61,750 bases of DNA from Acidocella sp. (GTDB lineage Bacteria > Pseudomonadota > Alphaproteobacteria > Acetobacterales > Acetobacteraceae). Of this stretch, positions 1-7,678 are shown in pieces; the first letter of the stretch is position 1, and every line of letters starts with the position of its first letter. The notes beneath the pieces are model-generated. The model was given only the letters and a program-made list of their open reading frames with translations, searched no databases and was not told the DNA's origin. The stretch is from NCBI GenBank assembly GCA_026224875.1, contig JAMFRU010000002.1, positions 1 to 61,750 of the forward strand. The letters run 5' to 3'. The translations under genes were made by a program, and so were the position numbers.

Positions 1-1287
1 AAACGCCATCCTCTCCAAAAACTTGAGCTTCAGTTCGAGCGACGGGCCTTTCCCATATTTGGGCTTGTAGGTTTTATGGCCCATCAGGCAGTCGATGAGG
101 CTGTCCGGCGCTTCGACCGCCACTAGCCGATCCCTAAAGCTGTGCCGCAATGAATAGACCGAATGGTCCGGCGTCGGGCGCAATCCATTCTCAGACATGA
201 ATTTATTCACGGTGGCGGACAGGGTACTCGCGTTGTCGTGATATTTTGTAAGCCCCTGTGGCCGAAGAGTTAGTGCCTTGAGCGCCACTCCCACCAGGGG
301 GATTTCACGCTCGGAATCCCCGGTTTTCAGTCGGCGTCCGTCAGCCTGAATGCGGATATGAGGGATCGCAGCGTTCAGAATAATCGTGTTCTCGCGCAGA
401 TTGATAACCTCGGAAGGTCGCAGGCCGGTTTCAATCATCACATAAAGGACAAAGCGAGCGTCTTCGTTCAAGCCAGCTAGCGCGCCGCCAAGGAAGTGGC
501 TTTGGATGAAGGCCGAGTCATAAGGCAGGCGCGATTTGTCCGTCTCGCCTCTGAGGTGAAGCCCCTTGAACAGGTCCGGCAAATTGAGCCGCCGCCGAAT
601 GCTCATATCCTTCAGCATCCGGCTGAGCTGCCCCAAATCCTTGTTCGCGGACTTGGCCGCAACCTCGCCTTTGACAACTCGCGCACGCCACCATTCGCTG
701 TAGTCGATGGCGTCCGAATGGGTGAGATCAGTGACAGGTTTATCGCCCACCACCTTGACGAATTGGGCAACCGACCGGATGCGGCCGTTGCGCCAGATGC
801 GTAGCTGGTCCGGGGACATGTCCCTCACCTCGTCCTTGGTGGCGGATTCGTACTCCTCGAACAACCGCGACAGGTTGAAGCTGGGACGTTGGGCCGTTCC
901 GAGCAGCGCTTCGCGGGCAGCGGGGTCATTCGTCAGCCCCTTGGCGACCAGGGCTTCAAGCCGCTCGAGCCGCTTTTCCTGTGGAAGGGCAAGCAGTTCG
1001 CCGGTCGGGACGTAGTCGTAGCCCAAGCTCCGGGCATTGCGCCTCGCCTGGTCGTAGCGGCTCACGCCCGCTTTCGAGCGTCCGTCCGCTAACTCCTTCC
1101 AAAAACACTCCAGTTCACTGTTGAGCCTGTCTGCCACGCGGGATGCGCGGCGGCCAACACGATCATCGGCGATCTTGATACGGGTCGAATGACGAATGAT
1201 GCCGCGCTTATCCAGCGCCGCGAATTCGGTTGGGACTCGACGAACGAAGTGCCAGGTGGACCCCCGGCGGGTGAGAAAATCGGGCAT
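1..1287 (-). CDS. Tyrosine-type site-specific recombinase (integrase), 3' end outside window
   Basis: The frame is open from an ATG at 1287 to the left edge (429 codons, no stop seen). The N-terminal part resembles the arm-binding and SAM-like domains of phage and island integrases. The C-terminal half has the catalytic set: an Arg in the segment ETGLRPSEV, the H-x-x-R box in SLRHSFRDRL, a following His in LMGH, and the nucleophile Tyr in KPKYGKG close to the window edge. Probably only a few residues are missing. It lies 148 bp downstream of tRNA-Gly on the same strand, the usual place for an integrase whose element is inserted in a tRNA 3' end. It would catalyse integration and excision of that element, the rest of which lies to the left. 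The ribosome binding site is weak, so the start is uncertain. Confidence 0.88.
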   Translation of the reverse strand, partial: MPDFLTRRGSTWHFVRRVPTEFAALDKRGIIRHSTRIKIADDRVGRRASRVADRLNSELECFWKELADGRSKAGVSRYDQARRNARSLGYDYVPTGELLALPQEKRLERLEALVAKGLTNDPAAREALLGTAQRPSFNLSRLFEEYESATKDEVRDMSPDQLRIWRNGRIRSVAQFVKVVGDKPVTDLTHSDAIDYSEWWRARVVKGEVAAKSANKDLGQLSRMLKDMSIRRRLNLPDLFKGLHLRGETDKSRLPYDSAFIQSHFLGGALAGLNEDARFVLYVMIETGLRPSEVINLRENTIILNAAIPHIRIQADGRRLKTGDSEREIPLVGVALKALTLRPQGLTKYHDNASTLSATVNKFMSENGLRPTPDHSVYSLRHSFRDRLVAVEAPDSLIDCLMGHKTYKPKYGKGPSLELKLKFLERMAF

Positions 1288-1411
1288 GACGGCGCAAACC
1301 TGTTGGACGAAATGTTAGACATTTTTCGCCTCAGGCACACCGCCAAACTCTTGTATTCTCTAGTAACCAATTGCTAAGAAAAGATAATTTCTCAGCTAGG
1401 CGGAGGGCTTC

Positions 1412-1445
1412 ACCCGCTCCCTAGAGAATTTTAACTGGAGCGGGT
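1412..1445. repeat. Inverted copy of the tRNA-Gly 3' acceptor end
   Basis: The 9-base arm ACCCGCTCC at 1412-1420 is the exact reverse complement of 1437-1445, which is the acceptor 3' end of tRNA-Gly (CCA excluded). The loop is 16 bases. It lies between the tRNA and the integrase, where an attachment site is expected. It could be a recombinase arm site or a structure formed in the pre-tRNA trailer. Confidence 0.6.
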
Positions 1446-1509
1446 AGCGAGAATCGAACTCGCGCGTCGAGCTTGGGAAGCTAGCAGGCTACCATTACAT
1501 CATACCCGC
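1436..1509 (-). tRNA. tRNA-Gly, anticodon CCC
   Basis: On the minus strand the 74-base gene begins GCGGGTA and ends TACCCGCTCCA, so the acceptor stem pairs over seven bases and CCA is encoded. The T arm carries GTTCGATTC. The anticodon loop is TTCCCAA between stem bases AGC and GCT, giving anticodon CCC, which reads the glycine codon GGG. It is the likely insertion site of the element whose integrase lies next to it; the 3' half of the gene would form the att core. Confidence 0.95.
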
Positions 1510-1601
1510 CCAGTGCGCCCGTCATAATGCGGGGAGCCTAAGCGCGCAAGCGCGCCATTCATAACATTGACCGCGCAAGCTTGCGGGGGTAGGCAAAAAA
1601 C

Positions 1602-1675
1602 ACCTCGTGATTTGTCCGGCTGGATTGCGGCGAGGCTGGTGCAAGCCAGGAGCAAAACAAACGCTAAAGAGGCTC
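1602..1675 (+). promoter_or_regulatory. SAM-II riboswitch upstream of metZ
   Basis: The leader has the SAM-II core in order: stem P1 CCTCG (1603-1607) pairing with CGAGG (1631-1635), the conserved TGATTTG loop segment followed by CCG and ATTGC, an A-rich segment, and the closing GCTAAAGAGG (1663-1672). An extra small hairpin, CTGG-TGCAAG-CCAG (1636-1649), is inserted before the A-rich part, as in long-loop SAM-II variants. The site is 57 bases upstream of the metZ ATG. SAM-II aptamers of alphaproteobacteria typically turn off methionine biosynthesis genes when S-adenosylmethionine is plentiful, usually by blocking translation. The motif was recognised by eye; no covariance score was computed. 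Confidence 0.85.
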
Positions 1676-1731
1676 ACGGCGCGATTGCGCCCTGCACCTC
1701 CCGTGGTTGGACCAGATATTGGAGAGCCACG

Positions 1732-2919
1732 ATGACCGATACCCCGCCGAAAACCCGCCTCGCTACAGACCTGGTTCATGCCGGGCGCATCCGCAGCAAT
1801 CTGGACGAGAATGCCGAGGCTTTGTTCCTGACCTCTGGGTTTACCTATGAGAGTGCCGAGCTGGCCGAGGCCGTGTTCGCCAACCAGATCCCGCATTACC
1901 AGTATTCGCGCTTCTCCAACCCCACGGTAACGATGCTGGAGCAACGCCTGGCGAAAATCGAGGGCGCGGAGGTGTGCCGCTGCACGGCAACCGGCATGGC
2001 AGCGGTGAGTGCGGCGGTGCTGTGCGGGCTTAAATCCGGCCAGCGCGTGGTCGCGGCCCGCGCCTTGTTCGGCTCCTGCCATTGGATTGTCAGCACACTA
2101 TTACCGCAATACGGGATTGAGGCCGTGTTCGTGGAGGGCAGCAACATGGACGAATGGCGCGCGGCGTTGAGCCAGCCCACCGCACTTGTGCTGATCGAAA
2201 CCCCCTCAAACCCGATGCTCGATATTGTGGATCTGCGCGAAGTGGCAGCCCTCACCCATGCCGCCGGCGGCATTGTGGTAATGGACAATGTGTTCGCCAC
2301 CCCGCTGCTGCAAAAGCCGCTGGAGCTGGGCGCGGATGTGGTGGTGTATTCCACGACCAAGCATATCGAGGGCCAGGGCCGCGTGCTGGGCGGCGCCGTG
2401 CTGGGCTCCAAGCAATGGATGGAAGAGGTTTTCCAGCCGTACTTTCGCAACACCGGCCCAGCCATGTCGCCGTTCAACGCCTGGGTGACGCTGAAGGGCC
2501 TGGAAACGCTGGTACTGCGGGTGAATGCGCAAAGCGCTTCGGCCGAGGCGATTGCCAACTTCCTGGAAACCCAACCAAAGGTGAAGCGCGCCCTCTATCC
2601 CACGCTGGCTTCCCACCCGCAGCGCGCGCTGGCCATGAGCCAGATGAGCGGCGGCGGAACTTTGGTGACGTTCGAGCTGGAAGGCGGCAAGGATGCCGCT
2701 TTCAAATTCATGAATGCGATGCGGATCATCACGATCTCCAACAACCTGGGCGATACCAAATCCCTGGCCACACATCCCGCCACCACCACGCATATGCGGA
2801 TTGGGGCGGAGGAGCGGGCGAAGCTTGGGATCAGCGATGGGGTGATCCGGCTGTCGGTCGGGCTCGAGGATGTGCAGGACCTGATCGAGGATATCACCCG
2901 GTCGCTCGCCGCGATTTAA
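1732..2919 (+). CDS. metZ: O-succinylhomoserine sulfhydrylase
   Basis: The 395-residue protein is a Cys/Met-metabolism PLP enzyme. It makes homocysteine from O-succinyl- or O-acetylhomoserine and sulfide in cytosolic methionine synthesis. The PLP lysine is Lys210 in YSTTKHIEGQGR; other family signatures are TATGMAAVSAA, ETPSNPMLD and the C-terminal TTTHMRIG. The length is as expected. The frame stays open 55 codons upstream to 1567, but that part overlaps the SAM-II riboswitch and looks non-coding. The ATG at 1732 follows a GGAGAG ribosome binding site and gives the normal N-terminus. The riboswitch implies SAM control. The stop codon overlaps the dinB stop on the other strand. Confidence 0.95.
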   Translation: MTDTPPKTRLATDLVHAGRIRSNLDENAEALFLTSGFTYESAELAEAVFANQIPHYQYSRFSNPTVTMLEQRLAKIEGAEVCRCTATGMAAVSAAVLCGLKSGQRVVAARALFGSCHWIVSTLLPQYGIEAVFVEGSNMDEWRAALSQPTALVLIETPSNPMLDIVDLREVAALTHAAGGIVVMDNVFATPLLQKPLELGADVVVYSTTKHIEGQGRVLGGAVLGSKQWMEEVFQPYFRNTGPAMSPFNAWVTLKGLETLVLRVNAQSASAEAIANFLETQPKVKRALYPTLASHPQRALAMSQMSGGGTLVTFELEGGKDAAFKFMNAMRIITISNNLGDTKSLATHPATTTHMRIGAEERAKLGISDGVIRLSVGLEDVQDLIEDITRSLAAI

Positions 2920-4157
2920 CCTCTGCCCCGCCGGATCGCGCCTTCACCGAAGCGGGCACGTAGATCATCGATGGCGGTCTGGCGGGCGCGGCGGCGCGGG
3001 GTGGTTGTGTCGGCGAGGTCGCCTTTGTCGGCTTGGCCCTCGTCCACCAGCGGGGCGGCGCCGATGCCGATCAGGCGGAAGGATGTGCCGTCGGCCTCGC
3101 GGGCCAGCAGCGCGCGGGCAGATTCGAAGATGGTTTCGGGCAATTGCGTGGGGTTGGCCAGGCGCTGGCTGCGGGTGCGGGTGACGAAACCGGCGGTTTT
3201 GAGTTTGAGCACCAGCCCGGCGGCGGCCAGATGCTCGGCTTTCAAACGGCGGCCAAGTTTTTCGCACAGATGCCAAAGCTCGGCTTCCAGCCTGGCCTGG
3301 CCGCGCAGGTCAGTCGTGAACGTTGTTTCGGCGCTGATGGATTTGCTCTCGCGCTCAGGGTTTACCGCGCGCGTGTCCTGGCCGCGAGCGCGGGCCACCA
3401 AAGCGGGGCCTTCGTCGCCGAGGCGCTGGGCGGCACGGTCGTCCAAGGCCGCAAGCTGGCCGATGGTGGTGATGCCCATGGCCTCCAGCCGTTTGGCCTG
3501 GGCTGGGCCGACGCCAGGAAGGATGCGCACGGGCTCCGAAGCAAGAACGGACGCGGCCTCTGTGCCGAAGACGAAAAACCCACGGGGCTTGCCGCGCTCG
3601 GCGGCGAGTTTGGCCAGCAGCCGGTTGGGGGCAAGGCCGATGGAGATGGTAATGCCCAATTCCGCCTCCACCCTCCGGGCCAGGCGGTTGAGCACGATGG
3701 CCGGCGGCGCATGGTGCAGGCTTTCGGTGCCGGACAGATCGAGCACCGCTTCATCCACCGATTGCATCTGCATCAGCGGCGTCAGCGCCTCCATCATGCC
3801 GCGTATCTGGCGCGAGGCGGCGGCGTATTTGCGCATGTCCGGCGGCACCACGATGGCCTGCGGGCAGAGCTGTTTGGCTTTGAACATCGGCATAGCCGAG
3901 CGCACACCGTAAATGCGCGCGATATAGCAGCAGGTGGAAACCACCCCGCGCACGCCACCACCAACAATAAGCGGCAGGTCGCGCCATTCAGGATGGTCGC
4001 GCTTTTCAATGGAGGCGTAGAAAGCATCGCAATCAATATGCGCGATGTTGAGCGAAAAAAGCTCCGGGTGTCGGACGATGCGTACGCTGCCGCAAGCAGG
4101 GCAGGATGGACCTTGGACTTCGGTGTCGCAGTCGCGACAGATGGCCTGGGTTTTCAC
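2916..4157 (-). CDS. dinB: DNA polymerase IV (Y family) with N-terminal zinc ribbon
   Basis: This is an error-prone translesion polymerase for lesion bypass. An N-terminal C-x2-C...C-x2-C zinc-ribbon-like segment (CRDCD, CPACGS) precedes the polymerase. The palm has the metal-binding Asp in AHIDCDAFYAS and the acidic pair in SVDEAVLDLSGT. These are followed by a helix-hairpin-helix thumb (LPGVGPAQAKRL) and a little-finger domain to the C-terminus. Zinc-ribbon DinB proteins occur in Rhodospirillales and relatives. The start is uncertain: GTG at 4157 puts the ribbon near the N-terminus as in homologues, whereas the ATG at 4178 lies inside a palindromic repeat and has no visible ribosome binding site. 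The gene ends tail to tail with metZ. Confidence 0.9.
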   Translation of the reverse strand: MKTQAICRDCDTEVQGPSCPACGSVRIVRHPELFSLNIAHIDCDAFYASIEKRDHPEWRDLPLIVGGGVRGVVSTCCYIARIYGVRSAMPMFKAKQLCPQAIVVPPDMRKYAAASRQIRGMMEALTPLMQMQSVDEAVLDLSGTESLHHAPPAIVLNRLARRVEAELGITISIGLAPNRLLAKLAAERGKPRGFFVFGTEAASVLASEPVRILPGVGPAQAKRLEAMGITTIGQLAALDDRAAQRLGDEGPALVARARGQDTRAVNPERESKSISAETTFTTDLRGQARLEAELWHLCEKLGRRLKAEHLAAAGLVLKLKTAGFVTRTRSQRLANPTQLPETIFESARALLAREADGTSFRLIGIGAAPLVDEGQADKGDLADTTTPRRRARQTAIDDLRARFGEGAIRRGRG

Positions 4158-4173
4158 GCCCGCACCGTTGGGC

Positions 4174-4252
4174 GTCATTGCGAGCGCAGCGTGGCAATCC
4201 ATCTTTCGTGCAGCGCCACGGAGATGGATTGCCACGCTGCGCTCGCAATGAC
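4174..4252. repeat. 31-bp perfect inverted repeat (REP/BIME-like)
   Basis: The arm at 4174-4204 (starting GTCATTGCGAGCG) is the exact reverse complement of 4222-4252, around a 17-base spacer. The sequence belongs to a type of dispersed palindrome common in Rhodospirillales intergenic DNA. A divergent solo arm is present at 16932-16964. It separates the dinB start from the end of the SDR gene and overlaps the possible upstream dinB start codon. Confidence 0.9.
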
Positions 4253-4257
4253 GGCTT

Positions 4258-5040
4258 TCATGTTACTGAATCATCTATTACGTATGCGGAGGTTAATCCG
4301 CCATCCACGGGGTAGGCCGCGCCTGTAATGAAGCTTGCTTCGTCGGAGGCTAGGAAGGCGACTACGTTGGCGATTTCTGATGGTTGGGCGAGGCGGCCCA
4401 TGGGCAGGTATTTGCGGCGTAGGAGCCAGGCTTCTTCGTCGGCCAGGAACGCCTGCACCAATGGGGTGGCGGTGGGGCCGGGGCAGATGGCGACGGCGCG
4501 GATTTTTTTGCGGGCGTACATGATGGCGAGTTCGCGCGTCATGGAGAGGACGCCGCCTTTGGCAGCGGTGTAGGCGATTTGCGGGAAGGCGGAGCCGACG
4601 AGTGCGACGATGGAGGCGTTGTTGATGATGACACCGCCGCCGGCGGCTTCGAGATACGGGATGCCGGCTTTGCAGCAGAGGAATACCGAGGTGAGGTTGG
4701 CGGCGATCGTGGTGTCCCAGACGGTGAGCGGGGTTTCCACCGGGCCGGCGTCGCCGCCCAGGCAGATGCCGGCGTTGTTGAAAATAACGTCGATGCCGCC
4801 GAAGGCTTTGGCGCCCTCGGCGAACATTGCTTCGCAGGCGGATTCGATGGTGAGATTGCCGATGACCGTCACGGCGCGGCCACCGGCGGCGCGGATGGCT
4901 TCGGCCGTGGCTTCGGCGGGAGCGGATTGGAGGTCCGCGCAGATGATGGCAGCACCCTCGGCGGCGCATTTTTCGGCCGTGGCGCGGCCGATGCCGCTGG
5001 CAGCACCGGTGATGAAAACGCGCTTGCCGGCTAGACGCAT
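4258..5040 (-). CDS. SDR-family NAD(P)-dependent oxidoreductase
   Basis: This is a classical short-chain dehydrogenase of 260 residues. It has the Rossmann motif TGAASGIG (residues 11-18), NNAG (88-91), and the catalytic Ser143, Tyr157 and Lys161 (YTAAK). The C-terminal end GAAYPVDGGLTSAY is typical of enzymes related to sugar-alcohol or 3-oxoacyl dehydrogenases; the substrate cannot be read from sequence. The ATG at 5040 has AGGAGA eight bases upstream and overlaps the last codons of the preceding TIM-barrel gene, so the two are translationally coupled. The longer frame, open to 5169, is overlap with that gene. Confidence 0.88.
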   Translation of the reverse strand: MRLAGKRVFITGAASGIGRATAEKCAAEGAAIICADLQSAPAEATAEAIRAAGGRAVTVIGNLTIESACEAMFAEGAKAFGGIDVIFNNAGICLGGDAGPVETPLTVWDTTIAANLTSVFLCCKAGIPYLEAAGGGVIINNASIVALVGSAFPQIAYTAAKGGVLSMTRELAIMYARKKIRAVAICPGPTATPLVQAFLADEEAWLLRRKYLPMGRLAQPSEIANVVAFLASDEASFITGAAYPVDGGLTSAYVIDDSVT

Positions 5041-5696
5041 GAGAGGATCTCCTGGAGCTGCGCCAATAGGCCGGGTTTGCCGGGGGCGAAAGTGCCGTCG
5101 AAGGCGGCGGAGCCGATGGTGAAAGCATCGGTGCCCGCGGCGCGCAAAGCGGCGATGCGGTCCGGGCAATCCACCCCGCCGGCGCAGATGAGTTTTGCGG
5201 GACCGCAGGCGGCGCGGGCGGCGGCGACTAACGCGAGAGGGTCGGTGTCCGTGGCGCGGTAGGCGAGCAGGTCCACCCCGGCGCAGCCCTGGGCGATGAA
5301 GCTTGCGGTGTCGGCGGCGATTTGCGCGGCGTCGCCACCTAGTTGCGTGGGATGGCCTACGGGGATGCCGGGGAATGGGTAGTATTTTACCCCCGTGCCT
5401 TTGAGGATAGCCAATGTTTCGGGGATTTTTGTGCCGCCGAGCAGATGATCAACACCGATGCTGGCTGCGATGCGGGCGGAGTTGAGGGCGGCTTCAGGCG
5501 AAGTGGCGACGACTTCGAGATAGCTTTGCGCGCCAAGGGTTTTTATTCCGGCGTTGAGGGTGCGCAGGGTCGGCTCGTCGGCGCCGATGTCCTTGAAACC
5601 GATGTGCTTCAGGCCCAGCGGGGCGATTTGCGCCAGTATGTCCAGGCAGTCTGGCACCGTGCGGTCTTGCCTGGTGAGCATGAAGATGAAATCCAT
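5031..5696 (-). CDS. Uncharacterised TIM-barrel protein (HisA/NanE-like fold)
   Basis: The 221-residue protein shows the alternating strand-helix pattern of a phosphate-binding TIM barrel. The strand ends are KHIGFKDIG, SYLEVVA, DHLLGGTKIP, YYPFPGIPVG, GVDLLAY, KLICAGGVD and AFTIGSAAF. The glycine-rich last two strands would form a phosphate site, as in HisA, HisF and ManNAc-6-P epimerase. No exact family is recognised. The ATG at 5696 is chosen because it clears the upstream acyltransferase stop (5710); an ATG at 5732 would overlap it. The coupling to the SDR suggests a joint role in small-molecule, perhaps sugar, metabolism, which is inference only. Confidence 0.75.
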   Translation of the reverse strand: MDFIFMLTRQDRTVPDCLDILAQIAPLGLKHIGFKDIGADEPTLRTLNAGIKTLGAQSYLEVVATSPEAALNSARIAASIGVDHLLGGTKIPETLAILKGTGVKYYPFPGIPVGHPTQLGGDAAQIAADTASFIAQGCAGVDLLAYRATDTDPLALVAAARAACGPAKLICAGGVDCPDRIAALRAAGTDAFTIGSAAFDGTFAPGKPGLLAQLQEILSCV

Positions 5697-5709
5697 GGTT
5701 GCATCATGC

Positions 5710-6762
5710 TCATTGCCGCATTGGCGGTGCAATGACCGGGAATGACAAATTTTTGGGGGCCGCCATGCAGGGGATTTCTATGCCGTGGTGCAAGCCGGCG
5801 GCGAGGGTGAGGGAGAGGGCGATGCTGGTGGGGAGGAAGAGGGTTGAGAAGAGAGCGGCGTCGCCATGGGCGATGGGGCCGATAAGCAAAGCCATGGCGC
5901 GCTGGACCGGCTCGTTGACCAGATAGAGCGGGTAGGAGACGGCGCCCAAATATTGCAATGAACGGTGTTCAAGGATTCCGCCCCAGGGTTTGGCCTGGGC
6001 CAGCATGATGCCGCCCCAGATAAGTGGGGGTAAGGCTTTTTCCGGGCCGGTGAGGAGGCCTATGGCGCAGGCGCCGAGGATGCAGGGGAGCAGGAATTTT
6101 CGCTCGCCGTGAAGCCTGGCTGCGCTGGCGAGGCCCAGGGCAAAATAGGGCGCGGCATCCGGGAAAAAGGCGCGGGAGAATTCTGCTCCATAGGGCAGCA
6201 TATGCCAGGCGGCGCCGATGGCGAGGATGATGAGAGCAAAACGGCCGAGATGGCGCGGGGCGGCGAGCCCAATGATGAGGTAGAATTGCCACTCGGTGGA
6301 AAGACTCCAGGCTGGGCCAAGAAGAGTGACATAGGCGTAGGGGAGGATCGCTTGCGGGATAACCCCGTGCAGCAGGGTGATGTGCGCGATGATATGCTGC
6401 CAGAGTGGCGCGGGGAGGGTAGCGGAGATGATGTCCCGGGCCTGGAGACCGGCCCAGGGTAGAGAACGCAGCGGGTCGCCGCACAGGCCGAGGGCGATGC
6501 TGGCGGCGAGGACGAGGAGGTAGACCGGGAAGAGGCGGCGGGCGCGGGCGATGATGAAGGGGCGGAAGCGGCCACCAAAACGTTGGAGCGAGAAGGCGAT
6601 GACAAGGCCGCTGAGGGCGAAGAAGAGGTCCACCCCGGCCTCGCCATGGCGGAAGAGGGATTGGATTAAGCGGGGCGCGGTGGTGAGGGGGAGCGCGTGG
6701 CCGAGCATGACGTAGACCGCCAATAGCCCGCGTATGCCATCCAGGCGTTTTAAGCGTCCCAT
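5710..6762 (-). CDS. Membrane acyltransferase 3 family protein
   Basis: The 350-residue protein begins with the family signature RLDGIRGLLAVYVMLGHA, including the conserved His of the acyltransferase-3 family. About ten hydrophobic segments follow. RHGEAGVDLFFALSGLVIAF is the second conserved block. Such proteins O-acetylate or O-acylate cell-surface polysaccharides and lipids at the inner membrane. The acceptor is unknown. It is followed closely by the TIM-barrel and SDR genes, but nothing shows that they work together. Confidence 0.88.
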   Translation of the reverse strand: MGRLKRLDGIRGLLAVYVMLGHALPLTTAPRLIQSLFRHGEAGVDLFFALSGLVIAFSLQRFGGRFRPFIIARARRLFPVYLLVLAASIALGLCGDPLRSLPWAGLQARDIISATLPAPLWQHIIAHITLLHGVIPQAILPYAYVTLLGPAWSLSTEWQFYLIIGLAAPRHLGRFALIILAIGAAWHMLPYGAEFSRAFFPDAAPYFALGLASAARLHGERKFLLPCILGACAIGLLTGPEKALPPLIWGGIMLAQAKPWGGILEHRSLQYLGAVSYPLYLVNEPVQRAMALLIGPIAHGDAALFSTLFLPTSIALSLTLAAGLHHGIEIPCMAAPKNLSFPVIAPPMRQ

Positions 6763-6840
6763 GATGACAACCTAAACGGGTGTTTTGAGGATGACTAGGG
6801 GCTGAGTTAAGGCTGTGCCCGAGACAGCCTGTCCGCAGGC

Positions 6841-7659
6841 TCACCCGCCGCCGTCAAGCAGAGCAGCGTGCAGCGCCTCGGTCTCTTCGTCGGCAGGAAA
6901 CATGCATTCGATGCGCAGTTCCTGAGCCGCAACGGTCTGCGGCGTGCCTACGGTCGTGATCATGGAGAAATAATTCAGCCGCCTGCCCTTATCGACGAAG
7001 CTGAGTGGAATAACCGGCGACGCGGCTTGCGCGTCCGCCGTCGCGGATGCGGGCTCGACATCGGGGAAGGCGAGCAGAGTTGCCAGTAATGCCTTGGTCC
7101 TGTCATCGACAATGCGCCCCACCGATTCACGGTGGACGCGCTGGATGAGACTTTCCGCGACGGCCGGGAAATCAGCAATAAAAGGACGTATCCCGGCCGG
7201 GTCGAACATCAGCTCCAGCATGTTGCGCGGACTCGGGCGCGCGGAGAGATCACAAAACCTGGCAAAGAAACGCGGTGCCGCCTGGTTGGTCATCAGCACA
7301 TTCCAGTAACGGTCCATGACCAGAGCCGGAAACGGCTCGTGCTGACGCAGCATGCGCTCCAGCGCACTGGTGATGGCACGCATTTCCGGAGCATCCCATG
7401 CACCATCGGGATAGATCGGCGCAAAGCCGCCAGCGAGCAGCAGCGTATTGCGGTCGCGCAACGGCACGTCGAGCGCCGTTGCGATATCGATCAGCATCTG
7501 CCGGCTTGGCACGCTGCGCCCGACTTCGATGAAGCTGATGTGGCGTTGCGACACGCCCGCATCGAGCGAAAGATCAAGCTGGCTTTTGCCACGCCGCGCA
7601 CGCCATTGGCGCAGAAGGGTGCCGGTTTGCGGCCTGTCCGCGGTTTTCTGCATCGCCAT
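6841..7659 (-). CDS. XRE-family regulator with MmyB-like sensor domain
   Basis: The 272-residue protein has an N-terminal helix-turn-helix (LRQWRARRGKSQLDLSLDAG, then VSQRHISFIEVGR, residues about 14-50). It is followed by the MmyB-type PAS-like ligand-binding domain (MDRYWNVLMTNQAAPRFF and further). MmyB relatives are predicted to bind hydrophobic ligands. The ATG at 7659 has a strong AGGAGG ribosome binding site; the upstream extension of the frame is shadow of the neighbouring gene. It starts 19 bases after the AhpD-like gene, so both are in one operon and the regulator probably controls that gene and itself. Confidence 0.88.
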   Translation of the reverse strand: MAMQKTADRPQTGTLLRQWRARRGKSQLDLSLDAGVSQRHISFIEVGRSVPSRQMLIDIATALDVPLRDRNTLLLAGGFAPIYPDGAWDAPEMRAITSALERMLRQHEPFPALVMDRYWNVLMTNQAAPRFFARFCDLSARPSPRNMLELMFDPAGIRPFIADFPAVAESLIQRVHRESVGRIVDDRTKALLATLLAFPDVEPASATADAQAASPVIPLSFVDKGRRLNYFSMITTVGTPQTVAAQELRIECMFPADEETEALHAALLDGGG

Positions 7660-7678
7660 TTGCCCTCCTGCGCGAGAA

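Noticed and set aside
1567-1731. N-terminal extension of metZ
   Set aside because: It overlaps the SAM-II riboswitch, has no homology-like sequence, and the ATG at 1732 has its own ribosome binding site.
3033-4328. 431-codon plus-strand frame
   Set aside because: It lies antisense to dinB and has the Gly/Ala/Arg-rich look of high-GC shadow frames.
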